Source: Palaemon carinicauda
Taxonomy: Eukaryota; Arthropoda; Malacostraca; Decapoda; Palaemonidae
Direction: 5' to 3'
Assembly (NCBI RefSeq): GCF_036898095.1
Contig: NC_090765.1
Location: 34,773,276-34,837,275 of the forward strand
Length of the DNA stretch: 64,000 nucleotides
Position 1 is the stretch's first letter. The number at the start of each line of letters is the position of its first letter. Both the position numbers and the translations under genes were made by a program. Shown here piece by piece: positions 31,857-43,900 of the stretch. The notes under the pieces were generated by a model. The model did no database searches, was not told where the DNA came from, and was given only the letters and a program-made list of their open reading frames with translations.

Positions 31857-32195
31857 TGCGTGTATGTATGTCTGTCTGTGCATTAGCAATATGATTTCAT
31901 AATATTACTAATGAATAAATCATTTGCGATTCTTGAAATGCAATCTCGGGTACTAGAGATAAGAAATGGCCTTAGTAACGAAGTTCGTTTTACCAAGAGC
32001 TTTTATTTACCATATGAAAACAAGACAGCAGTTTAAGGTGTTGTCGTAGCTTGCAAGGGAAGAGAAGGGGGAGTTGGGCCGAGGGAAATCTGTTCATCAG
32101 GCCATATCAAACAATCATGAGCTCGTTGTTATGCAATGCTCTGGTTACTACTGGCTCGCACGCATTTACTGTTCTTCGCTTCCTCACTTCCGGTC
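31855..32195. other. No feature recognised
   Basis: Spacer without motif. Confidence 0.4.
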
Positions 32196-32555
32196 GTGAT
32201 GAACACTTGCACAATCCCGATTGACAAATTTTTAGGATTATTTAAAAAAAAATCATATTAATAGATATATTTTTGATGTATTTATAAAGCATTTTTCTGT
32301 TGATAAAAATGGTTGATGATGAACGCTTGCACAACCATACTTCACAGATATGGTTCATTTTTTAAATTTTGTCAGATTTAAGGAATGTATTTTTTATATT
32401 GTGTTTAAAGCTTTTTTTCTTTTGATGAAAATGGTGGATAATGAACACTTGTACAACCCACTGGACAGATACGGTTAATTTTTAAAAGACTCGTTATATC
32501 AAGGAATGTATATTTTATATTTGTTTAAAACATTTTTCTGTTATTGATAGACAAG
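32196..32555. repeat. Tandem repeat, about 120 bp x 3
   Basis: Units begin with GATGAACACTTGCACAA (about 32198), GATGAACGCTTGCACAA (about 32318) and AATGAACACTTGTACAA (about 32439), spaced 120-121 bases, and each ends in a T-rich stretch with CATTTTTCTGTTGAT. Diverged, hence old. Confidence 0.8.
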
Positions 32556-33183
32556 GTTGCATAAGATTGTTATTCATATTTTTTTTTTACTATTGTCACA
32601 ACATGATTGAAAGGTTATTCGTTAATTTGGTTCTTGCTTTTGTTCAAAATTGCAACCAAGACAGTATATACACTGGCACTGGTTCTTGCCGCTTATTGTT
32701 TTAGTAAACTGGAATCTTAAGATTCTGTTTTCCTACATTTTATTAAATTGTTAATTTTTATACCAGCCTTTTTTGATAGCCTATGTCCATAATTCTTATT
32801 TTTTCTTTGTTATTTGTCATATAATGGATCTCTTATATATTTGTCAACTCTCTTTCAGTATTTACATTTGCATTGATTCAGCCTAGTTAGGCTGCATGAG
32901 GTGTGAACATGTCTTTGCTACAATGTGCGAGAATTTATTTATTTATTTTTTTCTACTCTAAAGCCGGAAAAATGTAATTCACGTAATTTTTTTGTGGTTT
33001 CTGGACGCTCATAGTAATCTCTTTGATATTTTGATGAAGTTCTGCATTTGAGGTCTCTCCTCTTCTAAGGAAACGGTGACGAGAAACTGGATAAATTACT
33101 TGCATCCCCTCTGTTGTCTGTTACGGTTCGCGGCTCCGTTGCAAGACAGGTGATGTGTTCTTCCGGCGCTAATTTGTTTGTTT
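32556..33183. other. No feature recognised
   Basis: AT-rich sequence without coding or repeat signal. Confidence 0.4.

Positions 33184-33238
<55 letters not shown>
33184..33238. repeat. (TC)n microsatellite
   Basis: Perfect array of about 27 units. Confidence 0.97.
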
Positions 33239-33240
<2 letters not shown>

Positions 33241-33261
33241 TATTCCATAAAATGTAGTGAA

Positions 33262-33400
33262 ATGATTCTGAAAAAAGAATGAGATGGTTTGAACATGTGG
33301 AGAGGAGGGTTGATTAGTCTCTCAGAAAATCAGTTGAAAATGTAGTAATAGAATTTGCCACTGGGAGTGCGCAGGGAAATATTATGGAAGATAGGGGGAT
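33262..33400 (+). pseudogene. LINE C-terminal scrap
   Basis: Translation gives KRMRWFEHVERRVD, a stop, then LRKSVENVVIE, resembling the RMRWFGHVERR segment of LINE polyproteins. Very short and single-copy here, so the call is tentative. Confidence 0.45.
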
Positions 33401-33422
33401 CGCATTTCACGTGTAAACCTAA

Positions 33423-33423
<1 letters not shown>

Positions 33424-33474
<51 letters not shown>
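33424..33474. repeat. (TA)n microsatellite
   Basis: TA array followed by ATAGATTGATTGATTGAT. Confidence 0.93.
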
Positions 33475-33477
<3 letters not shown>

Positions 33478-33499
33478 TAGATTGATTGATTGATAAAAA

Positions 33500-33940
33500 A
33501 ACTGTCTGAAAATCGTTTATAATGATGATGATGATGTACTGTCACATACCTGTTACTAAAGATAAAATTACCCTTTAAAGGGACTCTGGTCTCTTAACGT
33601 AACATCTGATGATCTTTATAATAATTTAACGTGATTTTCGTCAAATTTCTAATGATTTCCACCTTTTTAACTAAATCAGGTATTTCGTGATATAGCGATG
33701 ACATGTCTGCTGAAACAGGAACTAATAAAGTTTTCAGAAACATTCTCAGTTTCATGGGTAATGAAATCGTATAATTTCCTAACTTGGGATAACAACAAAC
33801 CTAGTATTACAACGCATTAACTCAACAACTACAATTCAGCTCGGATAATAAATATATATAAATAAATGCCTTGCCGTCCAAAAAATCTCTGTTTTTATCT
33901 AGCGTTTCTCGGCCAACAGGGAAACGAGTCTTTACCGTCA
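33500..33940. other. No feature recognised
   Basis: AT-rich spacer. Confidence 0.4.
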
Positions 33941-34224
33941 TTAAAGATTTAAAGGCCGCTTATGAATGCAGAGCAGGATAATGCCCTAGAGACTGACCAT
34001 ATATACATATGATCAACGCCCAAGCCCCTCCCCAAGGAGGGCCAGGCAATGTTTGCTGATGAGTCAGCAGATAGACCTGAAGACACTTACAAAACCTCAT
34101 CCTTAGCTCACAAGGATGGTGAGATTGCAGCTATCAAAGGAACTAACGAGATTAAGCAGGACTCGAACCCTAGTCTGTCGTTCACCAGTCAGGGACGTTA
34201 CCACATCGACCACCACAACCCATC
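33941..34224 (-). mobile_element. tRNA-derived SINE, copy 1
   Basis: In reverse orientation. The tRNA-like head is at the right end: minus-strand A box TGTGGTAACGTC and B box GGTTCGAGTCC (complement near 34165). The body contains the complement of GCCCTAGAGACTGACCATAT and GATGAGTCAGCAGATAGACC. A fuller copy of the same family is at 63401-63793, also on the minus strand. The head does not fold into a complete acceptor stem, so it is a SINE and not a tRNA gene. Confidence 0.82.
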
Positions 34225-34435
34225 ATTGGGTAAAGAACCACGTATTGCAGCCTCCCATGAATGATTTTAAATTACAAGGCGTCATAGCTGTAGTGATTTG
34301 CAACTTTGTAAATTATTTTATTTTCTTAATCGCAGATGAATCTTGCTTTTTCAACAATACAAAATCATTGATATAATTAACAATTTACAAAGAGAAACAG
34401 AGCTTTCTGTAATGAAAACATGCTACACTGTAATT

Positions 34436-34661
34436 TTAATCGGAAATTCTCTATAAATAATATACTGATCTCAGCCGTATTTCAGTAAAATACAGGCAAC
34501 CATAATTTTTACTATATTTTGTTATTATCTTTTATGAGTCGGTGACCGTAATGTAACTCCTTAACTTTTTAAGTTGATGTGTCCGTTTTTAAAACGGTAA
34601 ATGCTTAGCAATATTTATTCCCGGATTTTTACCAATTTTTCATGGCAAATTTTTAACAGTG
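34436..34661. mobile_element. MITE with TA target duplication, copy M1
   Basis: 226 bases bounded by CACTGT and ACAGTG, each flanked directly by TA (34434-34435 and 34662-34663), as for Tc1/mariner-type elements. The interior holds AATCGGAAATTCTC, GTATTTCAGTAAAATACAGG and TGACCGTAAT blocks that recur in M2-M4. No coding capacity; non-autonomous. Confidence 0.78.
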
Positions 34662-34663
34662 TA

Positions 34664-35080
34664 GCACATACTATATTAATTATCTTAATCAATATGAAAA
34701 GAAAACTATTACAAAGTCTTAAGTGTCCTTCTCTCGGAAGACTTAACATCGCCAGCTTAAATGGATATTCATAGTAAACTAAAGTATACAATGATAAGAA
34801 GATTCACGTGAATTCACGGTCTACTAATTCTACCAAGTGTGGACAAGTATAACGGCGTAATGAATGCTACGTAATTTTATGAATCAATGCACGCACTTTC
34901 ACAAATTTCCGTATCCTGCCAGTATGCTCATAAAACTACCTTGTTTAATGTAGCCGTGAACTACATAATTATATTTTAATAGAATTATTGAAGCTTGCAA
35001 CTTCAAATTTGCCTCCCATTGGAAATATTATTTTCGCTTTCCACCAAAATTCAGCATCGTAGTCCAGCTGGGGTCTGTTG
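34664..35080. other. No feature recognised
   Basis: AT-rich spacer. Confidence 0.4.
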
Positions 35081-35147
<67 letters not shown>

Positions 35148-35450
35148 TTGCTAAGCTACAACCGTAGTCGGAAAAGCAGGATGCTATAAGCCCAATGGCT
35201 CCAACAAGGAAAATAGCTCAGTGAGGAAAAGAAATAAGGAAATATACTACAAGAGAAGTTTTAGAATAATAACAGCATTAAAATAAATCTATTACATATG
35301 AACTATAAAAACTTTAAAATAACAAGACGAAGAGAAATAATATAGAATAGTGTGCTCTAGTGTACCCACAAGCAAGAGAACTCTACCCCAAGACAGTGGA
35401 AGACCATGGTACAGAGGTTATGTCACTACCCAAGACCAGAGAACTTGTAG
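35078..35450 (-). mobile_element. TAA-tailed repeat, copy T3 (longest)
   Basis: Reverse orientation: the (TTA)n array at 35081-35146 is its tail, followed by complements of GCTTAGCAAG, CATCCTGCTTTTCC and GAGCTATTTTCC, and by a longer 5' part (GAACTCTACCCCAAGACAGTG; GGTACAGAGGTTATG) absent from other copies. The tail has expanded into a 66-base microsatellite. Confidence 0.78.
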
Positions 35451-35891
35451 AATTATCTTCCACAGCACATGCTAACCATAACAAATTAAGCAATTCGTTT
35501 TCGTAAATTGAATTGAGTCTCTCCTGTGTATCCCTTTGGGTGAATTACGACATGATGCAATTTCTACGATGTCTGCCTTGTAATAGCGCCATATCCAACC
35601 GATAAAACTTTGGAAAGGTATTTCTGGCACTCTTATTGATACTGGTGCTTGGAGGAACATGGGATTCTGTAATTGTTCAATACTTGAAGCATCATATACT
35701 CTCGTAGTTTATATCACATTAATAGTTATTTTGTATTCGCTAGTAAACGTTTTTATCTGTCTTAAGTTCGTGATACTAGTTAATGAACTTTCAACTTGAT
35801 TAATGTTTTATTGTGCATAAAAAAAAAAACTTTCAATGACCTGTTCAAATAATGACGAAATCCACATTGGGATAAACACTCCAAGGTCATC

Positions 35892-35941
<50 letters not shown>

Positions 35942-37049
35942 AAAAGTGTCACATGTTTCTGTTCGGTCTAATAATAAAATTAACTTCAATGATTTTTTTT
36001 CATTATTTTCCTTTCCTCAAACATTATACATCTAATCTAATAGATCACCGTTGTCGTTGATTTAATATATTGGTTTAGCTTATGCTCTTGCACATCAAGT
36101 GTTTTGGGGACATGATGATCTATACACCATGTTCATAATATACTTTATGTGTGGTTGAGCTACCGAATACCGTCTTAAAATTATAGCTCGTCTCTCCACG
36201 GATTATGATGCTTTCCTTGATATCTCCAAGATATAAGCATCCTTTTTACCTTTTGAGAATGCAATGCCCCTTTTTGCAAATAATCATATGCCTACTAGTC
36301 AGGAGGACCGTAGATTTCAGTCCAGCACCTGTTTATTTCAGTCGATATGCGCCAGACTACTGAATATTCCTCACAAATACAGCAGGGAGATTGTTAACAA
36401 GAGATCTCTTGTTATCATTCTATGAATCTCTCTTGTCTTTTAGAGCCCTAGATTTAAGTGAATTTCTCCAATTTCAGGGTTTTTTATCTCCATAATTTTA
36501 GATACATTAGTGAAAAGCCAATGAGACGTTATCGGGTACTTTATTTTCAGTTGAATATGTATTGTCATGCAGCTCCCGCCAGGCTCCTTTTCAATTGAAG
36601 GTTTTGCGTTCATAACCTTCCTTTCGTTATAAAAATACACATTTCGTATGTAGTACCAGCGCAGATCAATTCGCTTACCTATTATATAAGACCTTATTTT
36701 ATCTAATTATGAATAACTGGAAGGCTACGAATTCATTCGAATGTGCTTCTGTTTCCCTACTGGCACGGGAAATTAGTGAAGAAGTCGTGTATGCGTCAGT
36801 GCTCCCCTTACGAAACCGGCGTGTGCGTTCTTGCAGCCGTGCATGAAGTAAAAGTGAGTAGTCATTCGTACATTCGGTGCTCACTGGTATGTGAATAAGA
36901 TCAAAAGTTTCATATTTTGGTTCTATATAGTGGGTTGTTAGAGGAATTCTTTGTAAGGTTATGTATGAGAGAATGTAGTGACAATACGAATGTAAACTGT
37001 AACAGAGCAATACTGTGATGTATTTGAAGAGTTATTTAGTCTCTATCTG

Positions 37050-37050
<1 letters not shown>
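35451..37050. other. Unassigned stretch with one CT array
   Basis: Contains a (CT)n array at 35897-35938. No ORF with a recognised motif; the open frames at 35472-35660, 36440-36640 and 36699-37010 (minus) look like chance. Confidence 0.4.
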
Positions 37051-37080
<30 letters not shown>

Positions 37081-37339
37081 GCACAGACTAGTGTACATGA
37101 CCCGTCAAAACTGGCGACTAAATATTTAGATAGATATCCACACACATGTCTCTCCAGGGTATGACTAATCCTCTCCCCCTAGAGACGGGAAGAACTGTCG
37201 TGACTGGAAAGTATATATATATATATATATATATTACATAGCAAAGCAGACACTTGCTCTTTACATATATATATATATATATATATCAAATTACATATAT
37301 GTGCATGTACAGTACATATATGTTATCATTTGATATAGG

Positions 37340-37378
<39 letters not shown>
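37051..37378. repeat. Cluster of short TA arrays and a (CT)n array
   Basis: TA arrays at 37058-37080, 37211-37234 and 37264-37286, then a CT array at 37339-37378. Confidence 0.85.
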
Positions 37379-37380
<2 letters not shown>

Positions 37381-37559
37381 GTCGAGACCTATACCAGTTT
37401 GAAAAATCTAAACCAATTTTGAATGTTCCTTTAAATAATATCTACTCTTCACTAGTAAACCCAGCTCATGTAAAAAAAATTTCGTATTATACCAGTAAAA
37501 TGCATATACCAACCTATCAACAGTACTGTCGATAGATTTTTTACTCTAGTGCCATATGC

Positions 37560-37806
37560 GGATGAGATCATGATGAGGGTTAGATGGAGATGGTTTGGGC
37601 ATGCTCTTCGCACTCCCAAGAGAGATTAGTTCACCAAACAAGGCACTAGAAGAGTTAAAAGACACCGGCTTACATGGCTGAGGATTATGAAGCGTGAAGT
37701 AGATGATGAATGGAGAAGTATTGAATTAAAAGTTCAAGATAGTGACGAGTCGCGAAATCTAACCGAGACCCTTTGTGTCAATAGGCGTAGATGATGATGA
37801 TGGTGA
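37560..37806 (+). pseudogene. LINE 3' end, GATGAT-tail family, copy 2
   Basis: The longest copy: MRVRWRWFGHALRTPKRD, a stop, RRVKRHRLTWLRIMKREVDD, EWRSIELKVQDSDES and TETLCVNRRR, then a GATGATGATGATGG tail. This is the C terminus of a LINE polyprotein (RWFGHxLR...R.LTWxR). Aligns with 31683-31812 and 60083-60178 over the final 100 bases. Confidence 0.75.
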
Positions 37807-37962
37807 AATTTGATTCTTAGTTGGTATTATTCTGTGAAGGCAATGGAATATGAGACCTAATTCGTATTCGGGCCATACCCAATTGTATCTTCGTCGTCAG
37901 ATATGAATGCTTTTGTGAATATATTTCCACGGGGGATCAAGTTTAAGTTTTAATGAATTTAC

Positions 37963-37963
<1 letters not shown>

Positions 37964-38011
<48 letters not shown>
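37964..38011. repeat. (GA)n microsatellite
   Basis: Perfect GA array of about 24 units. Confidence 0.97.
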
Positions 38012-38015
<4 letters not shown>

Positions 38016-38427
38016 ATCTCCTCGTAGAGGCTATCCCGGTTTCCTGTTTTATTTGAATAATGTTCAGGTTAACTAGATACTGATCCCACGTATTTTATCT
38101 TTTACGTATCCCAAATGAATGCTGCAAAATTCTATACCCCTACAAAATCTAAGACAGCTGGTGTCCGATGCTCTCTTCCTTAACCTACTTGGTATCGTAA
38201 CCCACCTTATCATAACCTTTGCTCTTACGGTCTCTAATCTATTAAATTGTCTCCCTCAATGTATCCCAACATATTTAAACGTGAATTAGACAACTGCTTG
38301 GTTATCTTACCAGATGGTCGAAGATGTAATGCCGATGACAATTTCTAACTCCATCTGTCATCAGATCTAACTTAGATTGTGTACTGTAGATAACTGCAAG
38401 TAATATGGGACTCCACATGAATGGGGG

Positions 38428-38428
<1 letters not shown>
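38012..38428. other. No feature recognised
   Basis: Spacer between a GA and a CT array, without motif. Confidence 0.4.

Positions 38429-38471
<43 letters not shown>
38429..38471. repeat. (CT)n microsatellite
   Basis: Perfect array of about 21 units. Confidence 0.96.
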
Positions 38472-38474
<3 letters not shown>

Positions 38475-38549
38475 ACACATACACACGCAATAGTAGACTG
38501 ACGACCAGTGTACTAAATTCACTATTAAGGTCAACATACTTGATTTTAA

Positions 38550-38935
38550 GAATGTATGAATTTAGTCATATGGTCAGGCGCTTGGGCCAAAGAGGCCAGT
38601 CAGCGACCAGGAGCAAACTAGGGGAAACCCCGCAATTACACTACGAAGTATTAATCAGAAAGATGGAAAAAAGAAAGAGGGAAGGGAGACAGAGTAAAGG
38701 GTTAAATGAATGTAGGACATACCCTCAAATAATGTCTACTGTACCCTGCACGAGGTACACTGACGGCACTACCTTCCTTTGGGTTTATGGATTTTTAAGG
38801 AACGATCTCGTAGTATAGTTGTTATCGTAGTATAGTCATGCCGTTCCTTTCCACTCTCGAGAATATTGTAGAACCACCAAAGAAACTGACTAGAGCGACT
38901 CGAGCAAAGGCCTAAATAAAAAGAAAAACGGAAGA
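38550..38935 (+). repeat. Probable interspersed repeat
   Basis: Moderately GC-rich block including CATATGGTCAGGCGCTTGGG, GAGGCCAGTCAGCGACCAG and CCCTGCACGAGGTACACTG. I associate this wording with a decapod dispersed repeat, but only one copy is in the window and the recollection is unverified. Confidence 0.35.
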
Positions 38936-39005
38936 GGTATTATTTTCCCCTTTTCATTCAAAGGAAGAGTGGCGTAAGAGCGTGCTGCTCTAGTTGGGAA
39001 CACAT

Positions 39006-39047
<42 letters not shown>
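39006..39047. repeat. (CT)n microsatellite
   Basis: Perfect array of about 21 units. Confidence 0.96.
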
Positions 39048-39050
<3 letters not shown>

Positions 39051-39398
39051 AAGAAAGAAGACGAAAAAAGATGCTCGACGGTTGGGTGAGGTGGGGACAA
39101 GGGCGCGTTCGAATGGTGGGCCGAGTGACAGCGTCTTCTATAAGATTTGGATTCCTTCTGTTTATAAATGCTGATACGGAGGAAATCTAAGATATAGTCT
39201 TGGCCCTTGTTCTTTTCATTGATATCCCAGGACTGAAATGCTCATTTCGTATCGGTCATCTCGTCTCCTGATTTTTCTCCTCCGCGTATCTCGGATACTG
39301 GAAAATGTTATCGGAGTTGCGCGATCGATGGGAGGTGGTATAGCTTGTTTGTGACCGAGTGTGTTTCAGTATCTTAGACTGGAAAGAGTTTTGTTATT
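39048..39398. other. No feature recognised
   Basis: Relatively GC-rich spacer (39060-39150) without a recognisable gene. Confidence 0.35.
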
Positions 39399-39448
39399 GA
39401 TATATATATATATATATATATTTACTTATATATATATATATATTTACT

Positions 39449-39481
<33 letters not shown>

Positions 39482-39530
39482 GTATATATATATATATTTA
39501 CTTATATATATATATATATATATATATGTT
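39399..39530. repeat. TA array with TATTTACTTA interruptions
   Basis: Three TA blocks each followed by TATTTACTTATATA, a higher-order simple repeat. Confidence 0.9.
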
Positions 39531-39536
39531 TATATA

Positions 39537-39700
39537 GGAAATATTTATTTTAATGTTGTTACTATTCTTAAGATATTTTATTTTTCCTTGTTTCCTTTCC
39601 TCACTGAGCTATTTTCCCTATTGGGGCCCTTGGGCTTATAGTATCCTGCTTTTCCAACTAGGGTTGTAGCTTAGCATTTAATAATAATAATAATAATGAT
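39537..39700 (+). mobile_element. TAA-tailed repeat, copy T4
   Basis: Well-preserved copy: CACTGAGCTATTTTCCCTAT, GGGCTTATAGTATCCTGC, TTCCAACTAGGGTTGTAGC, then (TAA)5. Confidence 0.82.
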
Positions 39701-40106
39701 ATATGTATGTATATATATATATATATATATATACATACACACCTACACACACCCACATACAGATGTGTAGGGCCTATTTTATTTTTTGCTTTTGATGAAG
39801 ACGACTAATTATACTTATTTTTTTATTTATTTTACTCAGTTGAATCAGATTATACTTACATTTCACTATATCTTGCTGACACATTGATTGGATAACTGGT
39901 AAGGTGTAGCAAAAGGCCAGCAATCAGCTAACACTGATCGTAATTCTAAGAGTTGTTAGTCTTTTGTTTGCGTTGCTCTTTTATGTTTTCTATAGAATGG
40001 CTTCATCCTTCCCACAAGGTTATACTACGGTAGTCTTGCTCTTCATAGAGTATTGAATCTCCGATTCTCTTCATGTCCAGAACTAGAATGTATGGAACTA
40101 GATCTA
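39701..40106. other. Short TA array, then nothing recognised
   Basis: TA array at 39711-39734 with CA-rich edge, then AT-rich DNA. Confidence 0.4.
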
Positions 40107-40978
40107 TCTTTAAACCTCTCGAACCCAACGTAAATATAAACGTATTTTAAACCTTTCTAATCCAAGGCAAACATAAACCTGTTTTAAACCTTTCCAATCC
40201 AAGACAAATATAAACCTATTTTTTTCCTTTCCAATCCAAGGCAAATATAAACCCATTTTAAACCTTTCCAATCCAAGGCAAATATAAACCTATTTTAACC
40301 TTTCCAATCCAAGGCAAATATAAATCCATTTTAAACCTTTCCAATCCAAGGCAAATATAAACCTGTTTTAAATATTTCCAATCCAAGGCAAATATAAACC
40401 TATTTTAAACTTTTCCAATCCAAGGCAAATATAAACCTATTTTAAATCTTTCCAATCCAAGGCAAATATAAACCTATTTTAAACCTTTCCAATCCAAGGC
40501 AAATATAAACCTGTTTTAAATCTTTCCAATCCAAGGCAAATATAAACCTATTTTAAACTTTTCCAATCCAAGGCAAATATAAACCTATTTTAAACCTTTC
40601 CAATCCAAGACAAATATAAACCTGTTTTAAATCTTTCCAATCCAAGGCAAATATAAACCTATTTTAAACTTTTCCAATCCAAGGCAAATATAAACCTATT
40701 TTAAATCTTTCCAATCCAAGGCAAATATAAACCTATTTTAAACCTTTCCAATCCAAGGCAAATATAAACCTATTTTAAACTTTTCCAATCCAAGGCAAGT
40801 ATAAACCTATTTTAAATCTCTCCAACCCAACGTGAATATAAACCTATTTTAAACCTCTCAAACCCAACGTAAATATAAACCTATTTTAAACCTCTCAAGC
40901 CCAACGTAAATATAAACCTATTTTAAAAATCTCAAACCCAACGCAAATATAAACCTATTTTTAAACTTTCCAATCCCG
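40107..40978. repeat. 37 bp minisatellite, about 24 units
   Basis: Unit of 37 bases containing CCTTTCCAATCCAAGGCAAA, TATAAACCTATTTTAAA. Spacing was measured at 37 between successive TCCAATCC copies (for example 40451 and 40488). The central units are nearly identical, whereas the first unit and the last four carry the variant CTCTCAAACCCAACGTAAA. Not in frame with any long ORF (37 is not divisible by three). Confidence 0.95.
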
Positions 40979-41623
40979 TGTAAGTATACGTCATCCATGT
41001 TGATAGGTATCATGTATTTTTGTTTTCAAGTTGATTAAATTTGATTTTATTTTTGACATTTGTATAACATTTTGTAATACGTCCATTATTCTCTTCTTTT
41101 TATGATTAAAATAATTGATTATTGTTGATGATAATAAGGTTAAGAAAGATCATGATTTTTTTTTAGATCATCTGTTTATATATAATTTCTTTGCTTATAA
41201 CTTTCAATTACCCGTAAATGAACCTTCAATATTGTGGTTTATTTAAAAAAAAAAAATTCTATGCCATGCAACTAGAAATTTCATTACCTCCCATTTTATT
41301 TTTATGTTTAAGCTTATGTAAGATGACCTTGGATGTCCATATTTGCCATCTTAATTATATAAAGTTAATCATATTTAGTGCTAGAACGCCAGTGCAGTAT
41401 GATGAAGATACAGTTTAGGGGTAAATTTTTAAGATTTTATGGTCTTTTGTTTATAAAATTATTATTTTTCTGTCTATTTTCACCTCTCTATTTCAATTGC
41501 CCAAAATTCCCTGAGGCGGAATTAGTGGGAAGAGCCGTCATAATGAGGTTTTTCATCAATTTTGCAGAGTCTAATCCCTTTCGGAGAAGACATTTTTGCA
41601 CTTTTGCCTGTCTTTGGCGATAA

Positions 41624-41628
<5 letters not shown>
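40979..41628. other. No feature recognised
   Basis: AT-rich DNA with a T run near 41158. No motif in the short open frames. Confidence 0.4.
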
Positions 41629-41676
<48 letters not shown>

Positions 41677-41844
41677 TTTACTTTGTGTCTTTCAAGTATT
41701 TTATATGCATGATTTCTGTTTTTATAGTGTTGTAAATTACTTAGACATCCAATCATATACTGGGTGATTGTTATTTTTTCCAATTACTGAAATAATATGA
41801 ATGGAGCGTCGTATTTCACTATTTTTTTTAGTACAAATATTGAT

Positions 41845-41887
<43 letters not shown>

Positions 41888-42396
41888 ATAAACTAGTCGG
41901 AAGAATACAAGAAAAGTTTTCGTTTTTTTCTTATTATTATTAAAAAACAATGCATGAATTGAATATATTTCTTGGGAAATGTTTATCAAGATTTATTTTT
42001 ATTATCAATGTATTTTAAACCCAAAACTATATTTTTGACCTCGTTCAAAATTTATAGTACGCCAATTTACGTAAACAAATTTATCGGTTATTTATTTTGG
42101 CTCTCAACCGTTTTTTTTTTTTTTTTTTTCTATTTGAAAGATTCAGCGAAACAGTTGCTGAGAGAGATAACTTGTAATGCTCTGTGTTGAAGCGTCTCTG
42201 TTTAGAACCGCAGTCAGAATTTAAGACGTCCTCTGTGCTGAATACCAATTCCTTTTATCCCCCGCTGGTAAATTGCTCCAGAAGGGAGTCAGAATACGTG
42301 GAATTCTAATGTGTTCTTACATAGGCCTCTCTGTAGGTTCGCCGGTCATTGCTTGTCCTTCTGTATGCTGGCAGTCAAATATTTCTGTCCATTTAG

Positions 42397-42440
<44 letters not shown>

Positions 42441-43111
42441 CGTGTTTGTATTGTGTCTTTCTGTTATTTTATATGGACTGTTTCTGTTTTTATATAGTGT
42501 TGCAAATTACTTGGATATCCAATTATATACTGGTCAATTGCTGATATTTTTTCCAATTATTGAAGTTATTTGAATTGCCTCTTTGTTTACGTTCGTCGTA
42601 TTTCACTATTTTTTAAAGATATTGCTTTTTTTTTAATAAACTTTTCTGCAGAATACAAGAAATTTATTGCCTTTTTTTCTATTTAGTATAAAAAAAAACA
42701 GAATGAGTGGATTAAATATGTTTCTTTTTCATTTTCCTATATATTTCAAATCCCTAAACCTATTTTGGACCTCTGTCAACAAATTAATCAAATACTTATT
42801 TTAGTTCTCAACCATATTTTGTTTTCTCGAAAGATTCACCAGAACAGTTGCTGAGATATATCACTTGTAATGCTCTGTGTTTTAGCTTTTCTGTTTAGGA
42901 CCGCAGTCAGAATTTAAGACTTTTTCTGTGCTGAATACCAATTCCTTTTATTCCCCCGCAGGTAAATTGGTAAATTGCTCCAGAGGGAAGTCAGAATACG
43001 TGGAATTCTCATGTGTTCTTACATAGGCCTCTCTGTAGGTCCGCCTGTCATTGCTGGTCCTTCTGTATGCTGGTGATCAAGTTTTTCTGTTCATTAGAAA
43101 TCACTGGTAAG

Positions 43112-43158
<47 letters not shown>
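41629..43158. repeat. Tandem segmental duplication bounded by CT arrays
   Basis: Two diverged copies of a unit of about 0.72-0.77 kb: copy A 41629-42400 and copy B 42400-43115, with (CT)n arrays at 41629-41673, 42400-42438 and 43115-43158 starting or closing each unit. Shared landmarks include CAACCGTTT/CAACCATAT, GAACAGTTGCTGAGA, AGAACCGCAGTCAGAATTTA, GTCAGAATACGTGGAATTCT and TTCTTACATAGGCCTCTCTG. Copy A also has a poly(T) tract at 41847-41886. No coding function is evident. Confidence 0.88.
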
Positions 43159-43160
<2 letters not shown>

Positions 43161-43649
43161 AATGTAGGCATTTATGATCTCAGTACTTCCAGGATGTTAA
43201 AAAATTAGGAAATTATATCTATAGGCTCAATAATTGTGTAATTCACATTGACTCGGCGATTTCTTCAACTAAGCTGACAAACTTTAAGTCTCAATTTCCT
43301 CCTCTCCACTAGAAGCCTTATACCTCACACTTCATCGATTGAATGTTATTTGTTACATTGCATCACGTTACTCGCTATTGGATATGTCTTGGGTATCGAT
43401 TATTTTCTCTTAAGGTTTGATTTTTATTTTGATATGAAAACATATTTCATTTATTTAAAATGTGTAGGAAATTACAAGATGCACGGGTCAATTACAATCC
43501 ATTGCAAATATTGGTATTTTTTCCTTTGTTATTTTTACTTTGTTTGCAATTGCATTTTCAAATCGATAATCAACAGCAGATGTCTGGGTCTGAATGGAAG
43601 ATACTTTCGTATTTTCCTTATGGGCATCCATTAACCTTTGGTCCTGGCC
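43159..43649. other. No feature recognised
   Basis: AT-rich spacer; the open frame at 43350-43634 has no recognisable motif. Confidence 0.4.
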
Positions 43650-43900
43650 TGTAGGGGGTAGTGCCATCTTTATAGCTCTTGTGGTGTACTGTAGGCATTT
43701 ATTAAAGATCTTTGCAATGTTCCCTCAACTTTCTTTATATTCTTCTACTTTACCCCAATTCGTACTTCCTTTCTTCCATCTGACATTCCAACCTCTTCTA
43801 ACTTAGAATAACTCGAGGGTTTTACTCTAGATGCACTTCACTTGAGCGCTGAATGGTCTCATAGGCCCCAGCGCCTGGCTTTATATCCCAAATTCACAAG
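43650..43900 (+). repeat. Dispersed repeat, GCACCTCA family, copy 2
   Basis: Contains GTGGTGTACTGTAGGCATTT, TCTTTGCAATGTTCCC and, at the end, GCGCTGAATGGTCTCATAGG. Related to 48840-49050 and more weakly to 9745-9860. A SINE-like or LINE-3'-like family without coding signal. Confidence 0.55.

Noticed and set aside
40107..40978. Regular repeats as a possible CRISPR array
   Set aside because: Units are contiguous 37 bp tandem copies with no unique spacers, in a eukaryotic repeat-rich context, and no cas genes are present.
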